From Bacteriovoracaceae bacterium UBA6144 (lineage in GTDB: Bacteria > Bdellovibrionota > Bacteriovoracia > Bacteriovoracales > Bacteriovoracaceae), in NCBI GenBank assembly GCA_002435705.1, contig DIVA01000021.1:1-43593 (forward strand): a stretch of DNA of 43,593 nucleotides, in the 5' to 3' direction. Below the pieces are notes generated by a model. It was not told where the DNA came from and searched no databases. It saw nothing but the letters and a program-made list of their open reading frames with translations. The number at the start of each line of letters is the position of its first letter. The stretch's first letter is position 1. Below, piece after piece: positions 1 through 8,208 of the stretch. Made by a program: the position numbers and the translations under genes.

Positions 1-783
1 GGAGACTTCGTAGTCTTCAGTGAGGTTGCCTTCATCAAACCAGTCTCCGAAGCGGCGACCCAAGATATCAAGAATACGGTAAGAGAAAAATGTCCCCACA
101 CCGGCACTAGGAATAGGCATGCGCAGTTTTTGGCGCACAGGAATCTCTCGCATATGAATATCAGCAAACTCGTCTAGGTATGTTCCGGCCACCCATTGTG
201 AGGTGGGCACGGGCAGAGAAAAAATAGGAACTTGAATGAAGTCCATGTCTTTCTCTTGAGCGTTGATCGCTTTAAAGGAGAGGGGGTGAATAACGTCTTC
301 CGCATCATGGATGGCGACAAAGCGAGGCACCCAAGGGGTCTCGCCCATTTGTTGCGCCTTAAGAATTCCGTCTTGCATGACGGTGAGAATCCGATTGAGC
401 ATCTGAGCTTTGGAGGTCGGCCCTGGACGGTCATTGATGACGACCGTAATTTTATCAGGAAAAAGCTCCTGCATACGAAGGGCGATGGTGGTGGTTTTTT
501 CATCGTTTGGATAGACACCGATGAACCAGTGAAAGTTCTTGTAGTGAAGGCGTTTAAGATTCGTGCGCACCATCGCCTCAAGTACGTCGTACTCCTGCCA
601 GGCAGGAATCATCACCGCGATCGGATCTTCGTCTTGCATGTTCCAGATATTCACCTGGTCTACGGAGACTTTTTTCGGTCTTAGATTGAAGAGCGCGTGA
701 ATGAGATCTAGGAAGAGATCATCGACGGAACCCAACAGAAATAATCCAGCGAGAAGAAAGAGTCCCCACTCAAAAAAATCCAT
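1..783 (-). CDS. NfrB-like membrane glycosyltransferase (3' end outside window)
   Basis: The N-terminal 261 residues are visible; the gene runs off the left edge. It starts at the CAT at 781-783 with only a weak upstream GGGTGA. Residues 5-30 form a hydrophobic segment followed by acidic residues (SVDDLFLD). A family 2 glycosyltransferase core follows, with AVMIPAWQE near 56-64, GVYPNDE near 89-95, RPGPTSKA near 119-126, HDAED at 159-163, PSAGVGT near 215-221 and LTEDYE near 254-259. This order matches the E. coli N4 adsorption protein NfrB, an inner-membrane glycosyltransferase that makes a surface glycan and responds to cyclic-di-GMP through a C-terminal domain that cannot be seen here. It is divergent from a beta-barrel gene that may be its NfrA-like export partner. 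Family assignment is strong; sugar and regulation are unknown. Confidence 0.85.
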   Translation of the reverse strand, partial: MDFFEWGLFLLAGLFLLGSVDDLFLDLIHALFNLRPKKVSVDQVNIWNMQDEDPIAVMIPAWQEYDVLEAMVRTNLKRLHYKNFHWFIGVYPNDEKTTTIALRMQELFPDKITVVINDRPGPTSKAQMLNRILTVMQDGILKAQQMGETPWVPRFVAIHDAEDVIHPLSFKAINAQEKDMDFIQVPIFSLPVPTSQWVAGTYLDEFADIHMREIPVRQKLRMPIPSAGVGTFFSYRILDILGRRFGDWFDEGNLTEDYEVS

Positions 784-912
784 AATCACCCAAAGGAATA
801 GAGCTTGTAAAAGTGAGCGGGTTGTAGCACTAATCTCTTAGTTTATTAAATATTTAAGTGTGTTTTTTATGTGTACGAGATTTGGGTGAGGATTTTTTAC
901 AGAGGTTATTTC

Positions 913-1632
913 ATGAAATTTGTTTTCTTTTTTATTCTATGCCTTCACTCTCACTCCCTTCTGGCTCAATGGCAAACCGAGTCCTTCATGCAAGGTGTTC
1001 ACCTGCATAAGTTCGATAACACGATCCTACAAGGCTTTGTCCACACTCAGCGAGTGCACTCCTGGGGGGTGCCTTACGTGGGTGTGTGGTTTGATCAAGA
1101 CCAAAAGACCGCAGGCCGTGGGGTGTTCACCGACTCTCAAGTCGCCCCCCTGATCGGACTCAAGAGCAAAGTGTATGCTCAAGACATTTTGCCTACGAGA
1201 GTATTTGCTGAGCTTCGTGCTGTCGTCCGGACAGAAGCTTTTCCTGACAACCGTCAGAGATTTACGGGCGAGGCCCGTGGAGGACTTTTGGGGTACGATA
1301 AATTTAATCCGACGAGCTACTTCTTTCTTGAGCATTACTACTCACTCTTTTACACGCACCTTTATAATTCTCGGGTGATCTTTCAGGGATGGAGTAAGCA
1401 GGGTTTCAATTACGGCAGCTGGGATTTATTTAATGAAGTCTTTGCCGATACTTTTGACTTCACTCGTGGTCAGGATGCGACTGTGGACTTGAGGCCTGGG
1501 GTGAGATGGAGCCTGAGAGGGGAGAAGTTTACCCTTCAACTCATGCACCAGTATCTTCATCATTTTTCTAATCTTAATTTCGCCGGTCGCTCTGAGCAGC
1601 GTTCTACTTTGGTTTTAGGACTCCAGTTCTAG
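913..1632 (+). CDS. predicted outer-membrane beta-barrel protein, possible NfrA C-domain-like partner
   Basis: 239 residues. The start at 913 is chosen because AGAGG (901-905) lies 7 nt upstream and the protein then opens with a good signal peptide (MKFVFFFILCLHSHSLLAQ). The mature part is rich in alternating aromatic/polar strands (YFFLEHYYSLFYTH, RSTLVLGLQF) and ends in phenylalanine, as beta-barrel proteins do. It is divergently transcribed from the NfrB-like glycosyltransferase. The strand pattern resembles the C-terminal barrel of N4 adsorption protein A, but without that protein's long TPR-containing N-terminus. Outer-membrane location is fairly likely. A role in exporting the glycan made by the neighbour is inferred from context only. 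Confidence 0.65.
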   Translation: MKFVFFFILCLHSHSLLAQWQTESFMQGVHLHKFDNTILQGFVHTQRVHSWGVPYVGVWFDQDQKTAGRGVFTDSQVAPLIGLKSKVYAQDILPTRVFAELRAVVRTEAFPDNRQRFTGEARGGLLGYDKFNPTSYFFLEHYYSLFYTHLYNSRVIFQGWSKQGFNYGSWDLFNEVFADTFDFTRGQDATVDLRPGVRWSLRGEKFTLQLMHQYLHHFSNLNFAGRSEQRSTLVLGLQF

Positions 1633-1683
1633 ACAAAGTCTCTTCAAATGCAAGGCCTGCACTGCGTCTACTGACGAATTTTA

Positions 1684-1711
1684 TTCACATTTAGCATTTT
1701 TAATCTAAAAT
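1684..1711 (+). promoter_or_regulatory. sigma70-type promoter of the exporter operon
   Basis: TTCACA (1684-1689, five of six matches to TTGACA) is separated by 16 nt from TAAAAT (1706-1711, five of six matches to TATAAT). Transcription would begin near 1718, about 20 nt before the GTG start at 1738, leaving room for the AAGGAG at 1727-1732. Position and spacing suit the first gene of the exporter operon. Confidence 0.55.
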
Positions 1712-1737
1712 TTAGTCATACCGATTAAGGAGCTCTT

Positions 1738-2604
1738 GTGAAGTCATCTGAAAAAAAATGGTATCTCCTTGTAAAGTATCTGGCCTGGGCAAAAATAGAG
1801 TGGAAAGTTTTTGCGATCTACGGCCTTACCTTTTCTCTTCTCTCTCTGGCTGTTCCCTTTTCCGTGCAGCTGCTTGTGAACAATCTGGCCCTGGCGGGAC
1901 TGCAGCTGACCCTTTTAACCATTACGTTTATGTTCATCTTGGTGTTAGTGGCCTTGCAAGTTTGTCACTACGCTCAGATTGTTTTGGTGGAGTACCTTGA
2001 ACGAAAGCTTGTGTGCAACGGGGCCCATTGGTTTGACAACAAGGCCCCCCATGACCGAATCATGTATTTTGAATTGATGGCGATTCCTAAGAATTTAAGT
2101 AAGTGGGCGCTAGACGGGTTTGAGATTACCCTGACGATTGTTGTGGGTACTATTGTTCTCATGTTGTATCACCCATTGTTTTTACTTTTTGCAGCCCTCA
2201 TCTTCGGCGGGATCTACGTCCTCATTCGCTTGGGGCTTCACGGGTTAGATACTGCTGTTTATGAATCAAAAATGAAGTACAACAACTGGTTCACACTCGA
2301 TCGTGGTGACAAGATTGATATGGAGTCATGGCTTAAATCCAGAGACATTCACTTTAAGATTCTCAGACGACAAATCAAGCTTTTGATGATCCTTCAAATC
2401 GTAGGACACGTGGGAGTGTTGTTAGGGGGCGCACTGCTTTTTGAAGCCAACTCTTTGACCCTTGGGCAATTTGTATCAGCAGAAATTATCGGTAACGGTG
2501 TGTTTTTTTCTTTAGCCAAAATGACCAAGTTTCTCGAAACACACTACGCTCTGATGACCTCATTAGTTAAGATCGAGCACACACGAGGTGAGGACCATGA
2601 ATAA
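1738..2604 (+). CDS. ABC exporter transmembrane domain protein lacking the ATPase domain
   Basis: 288 residues. GTG start with AAGGAG (1727-1732) 5 nt upstream. Hydrophobic helices lie near 22-45 and 56-80, a paired hairpin near 130-165, and one near 212-235. The closing segment (TLGQFVSAEIIGNGVFF and the helix after it) looks like the end of an ABC type-I exporter membrane domain just before the nucleotide-binding domain. The reading frame then stops: no Walker A, signature or Walker B sequence is present, and there is no N-terminal C39 peptidase domain. The next two genes encode HlyD- and TolC-like proteins and overlap serially, so this is a type-I-secretion-like operon. Either an ATPase encoded elsewhere works with it, or the protein is an ATPase-free scaffold or degenerate exporter. 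Confidence 0.7.
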   Translation: MKSSEKKWYLLVKYLAWAKIEWKVFAIYGLTFSLLSLAVPFSVQLLVNNLALAGLQLTLLTITFMFILVLVALQVCHYAQIVLVEYLERKLVCNGAHWFDNKAPHDRIMYFELMAIPKNLSKWALDGFEITLTIVVGTIVLMLYHPLFLLFAALIFGGIYVLIRLGLHGLDTAVYESKMKYNNWFTLDRGDKIDMESWLKSRDIHFKILRRQIKLLMILQIVGHVGVLLGGALLFEANSLTLGQFVSAEIIGNGVFFSLAKMTKFLETHYALMTSLVKIEHTRGEDHE

Positions 2605-3628
2605 ATATACATCGGTTCCTGTTTGGATATTAAAATGGGGCCGCGGGGCCGGAATTTTTATCATTAGTTTTTTTCTTGGTTTATTTTTGCCATGGCAGCA
2701 GTTTTCTAATGGTGAAGGACGAGTGATAGGCTGGGATCCCAATGATCGCTTCCAAGAAATCCATGCACCGGTGGGAGGCTTCGTGCGTCGCTGGTATGTG
2801 CGGGAAGGATCCTGGGTCGAGAAAGGTGATCCGTTGGTGGCGCTATCAGATACGGATGCGGATCTGATCGGGCGCCTTGAACTGGAAAGAAAAGCAGCTG
2901 AGGAGTCGCTTGCTTCAGCGGAGTTGGGGTTAAAGACAGGGCGCTTGAATGAAGCCCGTCAAAGAAGCCTCTTTGAGCAAGGCTTATCGGCCCGAAAAGA
3001 TTGGGAGAAAGAGCGCATTAGAGTTTCAAAACTTGAAATGGAAGTTTCTAAAGCTCAGGCGACACTCGCCAAAGCTCAGCGTGAGGTGGCCCGACAGGAA
3101 ACTCAACAAGTGGTGGCCCCTCGGGCCGGCTGGATCGTAAGAGTCAGAAGCGGAGAAGGAGCCCAGATTGTTAAGCAGGGTGACCCCCTCATGGTGCTGG
3201 CGCCAAAAACAGAGCAGCTGGCCGTGGAACTTTGGATTAGCGGTGATGACGTCGCTCTGATCAAGCAGGGTGATATGGCACGGGTCGAATTCGCCGGGTG
3301 GCCTGCGATCCAAATGCCCGGCTGGCCATCTCTGGCGATTGGGACTTTTAAAGCAAAAGTTGAGCTGGTTGATGCCATGGCCAGCTATCAGGGTAAATTT
3401 CGTGTGCTTCTTTCTCCCGTGGATCTGTGGCCATCGGAGCTTTTCGTAAGACAGGGAGCGCGAGTGGTGGGCTTTATTAATATTGCCACCGTGACTCTTG
3501 GCTGGGAGTTGTGGCGCCAGTTTAACGGCATGCCAGCCCAAACCGCTCCCATGGAAGACGAGTTAATGAAGCTCCTCGAATCAAAGTCAGCAGTGAAAGC
3601 TGAGGAAAAAAAGAAGGACGATAAGTGA
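2597..3628 (+). CDS. HlyD-family membrane fusion (periplasmic adaptor) protein
   Basis: 343 residues. The ATG at 2597 overlaps the end of the upstream gene by 8 nt and has GAGG just upstream, so translation is probably coupled. One N-terminal membrane anchor (about 14-32) is followed by a biotinyl-lipoyl-like half motif (APVGGFVRRWYVREGSWVEK, about 58-77), a long alpha-helical hairpin rich in E/K/R/A (about 95-180), the second lipoyl half (VVAPRAGWIVRVRSGEGAQI) and a beta-barrel region. The C-terminus is highly charged (KAEEKKKDDK). This is the standard adaptor architecture linking an inner-membrane exporter to a TolC-type duct. Its position between the ABC membrane domain and the TolC-like gene supports that role. 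Confidence 0.85.
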   Translation: MNKYTSVPVWILKWGRGAGIFIISFFLGLFLPWQQFSNGEGRVIGWDPNDRFQEIHAPVGGFVRRWYVREGSWVEKGDPLVALSDTDADLIGRLELERKAAEESLASAELGLKTGRLNEARQRSLFEQGLSARKDWEKERIRVSKLEMEVSKAQATLAKAQREVARQETQQVVAPRAGWIVRVRSGEGAQIVKQGDPLMVLAPKTEQLAVELWISGDDVALIKQGDMARVEFAGWPAIQMPGWPSLAIGTFKAKVELVDAMASYQGKFRVLLSPVDLWPSELFVRQGARVVGFINIATVTLGWELWRQFNGMPAQTAPMEDELMKLLESKSAVKAEEKKKDDK

Positions 3629-4992
3629 TCTTATTTTTCTTCATCTCTCAGTTGATGGCCGCTCAACTCACTCTCGATCAAGTTCACTCGAAAGTGCTGA
3701 AAGACATGCCTCTGATCATTGAGGCAGAAGAGAAGATGCGTGCGGCCCGAGGGAATCTACAGGGGATGGAAGGGGCTTTTGATTTTACGATTAAAGCCAA
3801 AACCATGAACCAGTTTGAAAATAAATACGATAACCAGCAGCACGACGCTCAAGTCTACAAACAAACTTCAGTTTTGGGTTCACGACTCTACCTCGGTCAC
3901 CGAGGGGGCACTGGAAAATTCCCTGACTACTACGGGGGAAAAGTAACGACGAGCGTAGGTGAAATGTACGCAGGTTTTGAAGTGCCGCTGCTGCGAGACA
4001 GGGCGATGGATTCTTTTCGCCTCAACCGGCTGCGCGCCTCACGAGGCGTGGACTACGCAAAAGTTGAGGTCCAGCAGAAAAGTCTCGATATTCTTTTAAA
4101 GTCATCGCAAGTTTACTGGAAATGGGTCGCCTCCGGGCAAAAGTTAAGAGTGCTCACCTCCTGGGTTAAAACAGCAGAAGCTCGTCAGGAATTTCTCGCC
4201 AAAAAAGTTAAGGCCGGAGACACGAGTGAAATCAAACTCACCGATAATCGTCGCAGTCTGGCCAAGAGAAAAGCTGATGTGGTAAAGGGTCAAAGAGAAT
4301 TCACTCAGGCCAGCCAAGAGCTTGCTCTCTATATCCAAGAAGAAGCCCCCCTCGATCTAGTTCCTATCGAAATCCCCATCACCAAAGAAACACTCGATGC
4401 GATCAGTGATTCCGATCGAGACACTCTGCCTGTCTTCAGGCTTTTAAAAATTGAAAAAGATATCCTCGCTTTTGAGAGAGAGTTGGCGATTAGCCAAACG
4501 CTACCAGACCTGAGTCTTGGGGTAGAAGGGTCTCGTGAATTAGGGGGAGCAAGCCTGCCCGTGTTGAGGGAAGATCCCGATCAGTTGAGAGTCGGACTTA
4601 AAATTGAAATTCCCATTGAAAACCGTAAGGCCCGCGGAAAATTCCGTGAGGTTCGAGGAAAAATGGGAGCCCTGGAACAGAGGGCCCTATGGCTTGAGCG
4701 GGAGTGGGGGACAGTGGTGGCGCAAAATCGTGTGGGTCTCACCACCACGCGGGAGCAGCTCTCTCTCTTAGAGAGTGAAGTCTCCGATACAGTTCGGATG
4801 GCCCAGGCGGAACAAGGAAGACTCAAGCAAGGGGATGGGGACGTGTTTTTTGTTAACATCCGCGAGCAAGATGAGGCTGAAGCGAGACTGCGAATGATCG
4901 AAACTCGTGCACTTCATGAATTCTTAATAACCGAGCGTTTCGCATTGGATGGGAGCTGGTCGAAATTTCTTTTGAGCAGCGAAAAGAATTAA
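3625..4992 (+). CDS. TolC-family outer-membrane efflux/secretion channel
   Basis: 455 residues. GTG start in a GTGA overlap with the adaptor gene, with AAGGA (3614-3618) 6 nt upstream, so translational coupling is likely. A signal peptide (MILFFFISQLMAAQ) is followed by LTLDQVHSKVL, the typical opening of TolC-family proteins. Two halves each contain long amphipathic helices (for example VKAGDTSEIKLTDNRRSLAK near 195-215, and QAEQGRLKQGDGDVFFVNIR near 390-412), matching the repeat helix motifs of outer-membrane efflux proteins. It should form the outer-membrane duct for the exporter encoded by the two preceding genes. The substrate is unknown; no nearby gene shows recognisable RTX repeats. 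Confidence 0.85.
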   Translation: MILFFFISQLMAAQLTLDQVHSKVLKDMPLIIEAEEKMRAARGNLQGMEGAFDFTIKAKTMNQFENKYDNQQHDAQVYKQTSVLGSRLYLGHRGGTGKFPDYYGGKVTTSVGEMYAGFEVPLLRDRAMDSFRLNRLRASRGVDYAKVEVQQKSLDILLKSSQVYWKWVASGQKLRVLTSWVKTAEARQEFLAKKVKAGDTSEIKLTDNRRSLAKRKADVVKGQREFTQASQELALYIQEEAPLDLVPIEIPITKETLDAISDSDRDTLPVFRLLKIEKDILAFERELAISQTLPDLSLGVEGSRELGGASLPVLREDPDQLRVGLKIEIPIENRKARGKFREVRGKMGALEQRALWLEREWGTVVAQNRVGLTTTREQLSLLESEVSDTVRMAQAEQGRLKQGDGDVFFVNIREQDEAEARLRMIETRALHEFLITERFALDGSWSKFLLSSEKN

Positions 4993-5012
4993 TCCTAGGG
5001 GCAAAGTTAGAC

Positions 5013-5018
5013 GATAAT
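5013..5018 (+). promoter_or_regulatory. -10-like box 7 nt before start (possible leaderless promoter)
   Basis: GATAAT matches five of six consensus -10 bases and ends 7 nt before the ATG at 5026, so transcription would begin at or next to the start codon. The -35 region is weak (TTAATC, 4989-4994, 18-nt spacing). It is one of several similarly placed boxes in the window. Confidence 0.4.
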
Positions 5019-5025
5019 AGTAGAG

Positions 5026-6594
5026 ATGGATCGTCTCTCTATTTCACTTCTTCTTACGTTTTTTCTTGGCAGCTGGCTTAGTAACGTAAGTATTATTTCA
5101 ACCACTAAATCTCTTCTGGAAGGATCATCGCTTGAATTAATTTTAGCGGTCTCCTCACTTTCTGGTCTTTGCTTCTTTGTGCTTCTGCGCTTTTTGAATA
5201 CGTTTAAAAAATCCAATGTCGCCAGTTTCATGATCCTGCCCATCTGGGTGTTTCTTGAATCGCTGGTCTTTTTTGTGCCGCACATGCCGGTTTGGTCTGC
5301 ACTGACTGCGCTGCTCTTTGGGGAACTCGTAAAATGGCACGCTTACTCGGTAGTTCTTCAGCGTTTCGGGCCTCTCAGGGCGGGACAGATTCTCTCTTGG
5401 GCCGTGCTGGCCTATGAAGTAGGGACCATCACTGCAGCCTATACCTACCAGTGGAGCGAATCCTGGATGCTCTATCCGATTAAGCTTTTGGCCGTGGCCG
5501 TTATTTATATTCCACTCTTCTTGCGCTCAGGAGATGAGACAAAAAGTTTTCAAAACACCTCTCAGCATAAATCCCCAGCAGGAGTTCTGCCTTGGTTGAT
5601 TTTTATGGGAGTCACGGCAGGATTCTTAAAGGTTTCCGCCGACACGGGTTTTAAATTTGCCGTCTCGACTCATGCCTATGATGTGGGAAAATTAGTCAGT
5701 GAATTTTATCTCATGAGTGCGGGCTTTACGCTGGGCCTTGGGGCCATGAAAAAAATTAAATGGCTCGCTCCGAGGCTTGGGATGCCCCAGACCTCACTGA
5801 TCATGACCGCCCTCTCGCAGTTGATGTTTGCTTTGGCCCTTTTCAGTGGTCAGACTTATTTTTTCGTCGCGATGGCCTCACTCTCTCGAAGTGTGGATAA
5901 GATTTTCTATCAGCCCACCATGCAGCTTTTAACCAGTGGTTTTTCTCTCTCGACCCAAGAATTTTTACGTCGCTGGCATGTGAATGCATTTCTGGCGATT
6001 GGATCTATCCTCGGCTTGCTGGCTTTCATGGGACACGGCCTTCTTGGCAATGCTCAGAATGTGATTCTTGGAATGAGTGCTCTGCATTTGATTGTCGCTT
6101 TGGGATGCTTCTTTGTCGCCGCGAAGTTTTTCAGAAAAATCATCATGGGACTTGATGCCGAAACCAAACGCACTGGCATTACCGGTGGCTCAAGAGCGAT
6201 GGCCCTTCTCGCACTGCTTTCTCCACGCCATTTTCTCGTGCATGCTCTCATCTGGTCTAACAAACAAGGATCCTCAGAGCTGCTCCCACCGGAATTAATC
6301 ACAGGTCTGACCGCGGAGACGGGTGGTGAGGTGATTCAGTCTTTCTACGGCATGTTCGAAGAACTCTCTGAGTCCCATCAATTGGCCCTGATCCGTCTCG
6401 CCACTATACTTAATCGTCAGCGTGACCGTGACTTCTTGTTGTTGATTGCTCTAGAGAAAATCAATTGTGGTCGCAGACCTCGCCGTTTAGCGGCGCTGAA
6501 TCTAGTGAAGATTCATGGCACGCGCTATCGCCCGCTCCTGCGTCGTTCACGAGGCAAAAAATCTCCCTTAACTTTGAAAAAAAGAACGGCTTAA
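5026..6594 (+). CDS. polytopic membrane protein, MFS/nucleotide-translocase-like, with soluble C-terminal domain
   Basis: 522 residues. Residues 1-380 contain about 11-12 hydrophobic segments in two halves split near 172-185 (a charged loop after LFLRSGDE), as in MFS or NTT-type carriers. Residues 385-522 are soluble and helical (PRHFLVHALIWSNKQ, LPPELITGLTAETG), ending in a very basic tail (RSRGKKSPLTLKKRTA), possibly HEAT-like. I do not recognise the family with certainty. There is no good Shine-Dalgarno sequence; GATAAT at 5013-5018 sits 7 nt before the ATG, suggesting a leaderless transcript separate from the exporter operon 33 nt upstream. The stop codon interlocks with that of the next, convergent gene (TTAA). 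Confidence 0.6.
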   Translation: MDRLSISLLLTFFLGSWLSNVSIISTTKSLLEGSSLELILAVSSLSGLCFFVLLRFLNTFKKSNVASFMILPIWVFLESLVFFVPHMPVWSALTALLFGELVKWHAYSVVLQRFGPLRAGQILSWAVLAYEVGTITAAYTYQWSESWMLYPIKLLAVAVIYIPLFLRSGDETKSFQNTSQHKSPAGVLPWLIFMGVTAGFLKVSADTGFKFAVSTHAYDVGKLVSEFYLMSAGFTLGLGAMKKIKWLAPRLGMPQTSLIMTALSQLMFALALFSGQTYFFVAMASLSRSVDKIFYQPTMQLLTSGFSLSTQEFLRRWHVNAFLAIGSILGLLAFMGHGLLGNAQNVILGMSALHLIVALGCFFVAAKFFRKIIMGLDAETKRTGITGGSRAMALLALLSPRHFLVHALIWSNKQGSSELLPPELITGLTAETGGEVIQSFYGMFEELSESHQLALIRLATILNRQRDRDFLLLIALEKINCGRRPRRLAALNLVKIHGTRYRPLLRRSRGKKSPLTLKKRTA

Positions 6595-7334
6595 AAGAAG
6601 TTGCCTTTCACTTCTTTGATGACTGATTCCAATCTCTGCAGCATGACATCCTGATTGATCATGTCCATGCCTAAGGAATACTCCTTGGGGGTGAGGGTAA
6701 GCTCTATGAGTTTGGATTCTTTTTTGACTTTATTTGTGACACCTTGGGTATCAAGCGTCTTCATCGCAAAATCAAACTTCATCAAGAGGTTTCTCTCCTC
6801 AAGACGCATGCTCAAAAGCAGATGGTCTACTTGAACCATCTCACGAGAAGTAGGGGGAGTGAGTTTGAACTCCACCATTTCTTTATTGGATTTAAAACTT
6901 TTGAGTTTGAAACGCTGAAAGGTTTCCAGGAGCTTGATCATCTCAAGAAATATTTTCTGAGGCGTCACATGCACTTGTAGCTGGGATTCGGATTTCTGAG
7001 GGCCCAGAGCGACGTACATACTATTTTTAGCGTCTGTCACGCCACAGTCATCAGCGAGCTTAAATTTTAAAGGTATCGTTTTCTCTTCGCCGGCATTTAT
7101 TTGCGCGATGTCGAGATCAAGAGTCATGATTGCCTTGAGTGCTTTGGGGTCGCGAGTTTGGATTTTTTTTATCTCAGAATAGGAGAGTTGCACGCCGGCC
7201 CCCTCGAGGGAGGCCAGAGATGTACTTTTATTTTTAAGAACAAGTTTTCCTTGAATCAGGGCCCCTTGGCTCCATGATTCCCCATTCAGGTCGATATTCC
7301 ATTCTATGGGGCCATGGACAAAGGTTCCGCGCAT
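6591..7334 (-). CDS. arrestin-like (Spo0M-type) protein, tentative
   Basis: 247 residues, no signal peptide. The opening (WSQGALIQGKLVLKN, about 21-35) followed by LASLEGAGVQLSY and AGEEKTIPLKFKL has the beta-rich pattern of arrestin-fold proteins such as Spo0M, in which a GxxVxGxVxL strand leads the N-domain. The C-terminal half is more polar and less clear. The start lies 5 nt after the stop of the upstream gene, with AGGA inside that gene's end, so the two form an operon. The 3' end shares a TTAA stop overlap with the convergent membrane-protein gene. Function in this organism is unknown; the fold assignment is a guess from sequence pattern. Confidence 0.45.
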   Translation of the reverse strand: MRGTFVHGPIEWNIDLNGESWSQGALIQGKLVLKNKSTSLASLEGAGVQLSYSEIKKIQTRDPKALKAIMTLDLDIAQINAGEEKTIPLKFKLADDCGVTDAKNSMYVALGPQKSESQLQVHVTPQKIFLEMIKLLETFQRFKLKSFKSNKEMVEFKLTPPTSREMVQVDHLLLSMRLEERNLLMKFDFAMKTLDTQGVTNKVKKESKLIELTLTPKEYSLGMDMINQDVMLQRLESVIKEVKGNFF

Positions 7335-7339
7335 GAAAA

Positions 7340-8071
7340 CTATTCCTGATAAGAGACGTGGATAAAGGGGCGAGCCACTTTCACACTATCAGATTCTAGG
7401 TCAGCAAGCATCCCAAAAAAGCGTCCGGTGATGTCAAGAATCCCGTACTTCACTCTATCGATTCTAATGTTTATGATCTGACCGGCTTCGTCGTGTGTGA
7501 CCGAGCCATTACCATTGATCTTGCCGATGCCAGCCACTCTGACTTCAAAGGCCAATTTCCCTCTCTGAATGGAGACTTTTGCGTCTCTGAGGTCAGTGGA
7601 ATCCTGAAAGTAGCGGCCGAGGTTTAATTGCCCTAGATTCACGCAGGCATTGATCGCATCAGACATACGATTATTGGCGCGGCAGTTAAGTGTGAAGTTA
7701 TCAATCTCCGTAAGTTTGGCATCTTTTTCAAGGCGAGCACTGGGAACGCGGGCAGCAACCATGCCTAGGCTTACTTCTGCCGACACATTAGTGAGTGTCG
7801 CTTTGGACACGCCATTGATGAGTCCTACATTGAGAGCATAGGAGAAATTATCCTTGGGGCTTTCAATCGTGAGCACACCTTCGTTGGAGGTGACATCAAA
7901 CTTCGTATTCGTGAAATCATACTCCTGACCATCGAGTTGAAACTTCGCTCGGCTGACGGTTGCCGATCCCGAATTATTCTCAAAATTTAAATTCAGAGTA
8001 TCCACGAGAGTGGTTTGGCTTTGGGGAGTAAGTAAAATAAGCGTAGTCGTTAAAAGCGACAAAAGTTTCAT
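7340..8071 (-). CDS. secreted/periplasmic protein of unknown function
   Basis: 243 residues. A strong GGAGG precedes the ATG, and a signal peptide is present (MKLLSLLTTTLILLTPQSQT). The mature protein is rich in beta-strand patterns, with two cysteines in the middle (LNCRANNRMSDAINACVNLG) that could form a disulfide. The C-terminal stretch (RIDRVKYGILDITGRFFGML) recalls lipid-binding DUF2993/LmeA-like proteins, but I cannot assign it. It is the first gene of a two-gene minus-strand unit with the arrestin-like protein 5 nt downstream. Confidence 0.55.
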   Translation of the reverse strand: MKLLSLLTTTLILLTPQSQTTLVDTLNLNFENNSGSATVSRAKFQLDGQEYDFTNTKFDVTSNEGVLTIESPKDNFSYALNVGLINGVSKATLTNVSAEVSLGMVAARVPSARLEKDAKLTEIDNFTLNCRANNRMSDAINACVNLGQLNLGRYFQDSTDLRDAKVSIQRGKLAFEVRVAGIGKINGNGSVTHDEAGQIINIRIDRVKYGILDITGRFFGMLADLESDSVKVARPFIHVSYQE

Positions 8072-8195
8072 AGGACCTCCATAAGGGACTGATTCCTTTA
8101 ATGATAGCTTTGAGCGTTAAAAAATCGATGGAGGCAAAAGCATTCAGCACTTGAGTGCTTTAGGTTTAAGGCCTTCATTTTCTGGGCACTTGTCT

Positions 8196-8201
8196 TACAA
8201 T
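8196..8201 (+). promoter_or_regulatory. -10-like box 7 nt before gluQ start
   Basis: TACAAT (five of six consensus bases) ends 7 nt before the ATG at 8209. A loose -35 candidate, TTCATT (8174-8179), lies 16 nt upstream. No Shine-Dalgarno sequence precedes the gene, so a leaderless transcript is the simplest reading. Confidence 0.42.
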
Positions 8202-8208
8202 TTAAGCT

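Noticed and set aside
232..684. 150-residue plus-strand frame near the left edge
   Set aside because: It is antisense to the conserved NfrB-like glycosyltransferase, which continues through the whole region in frame.
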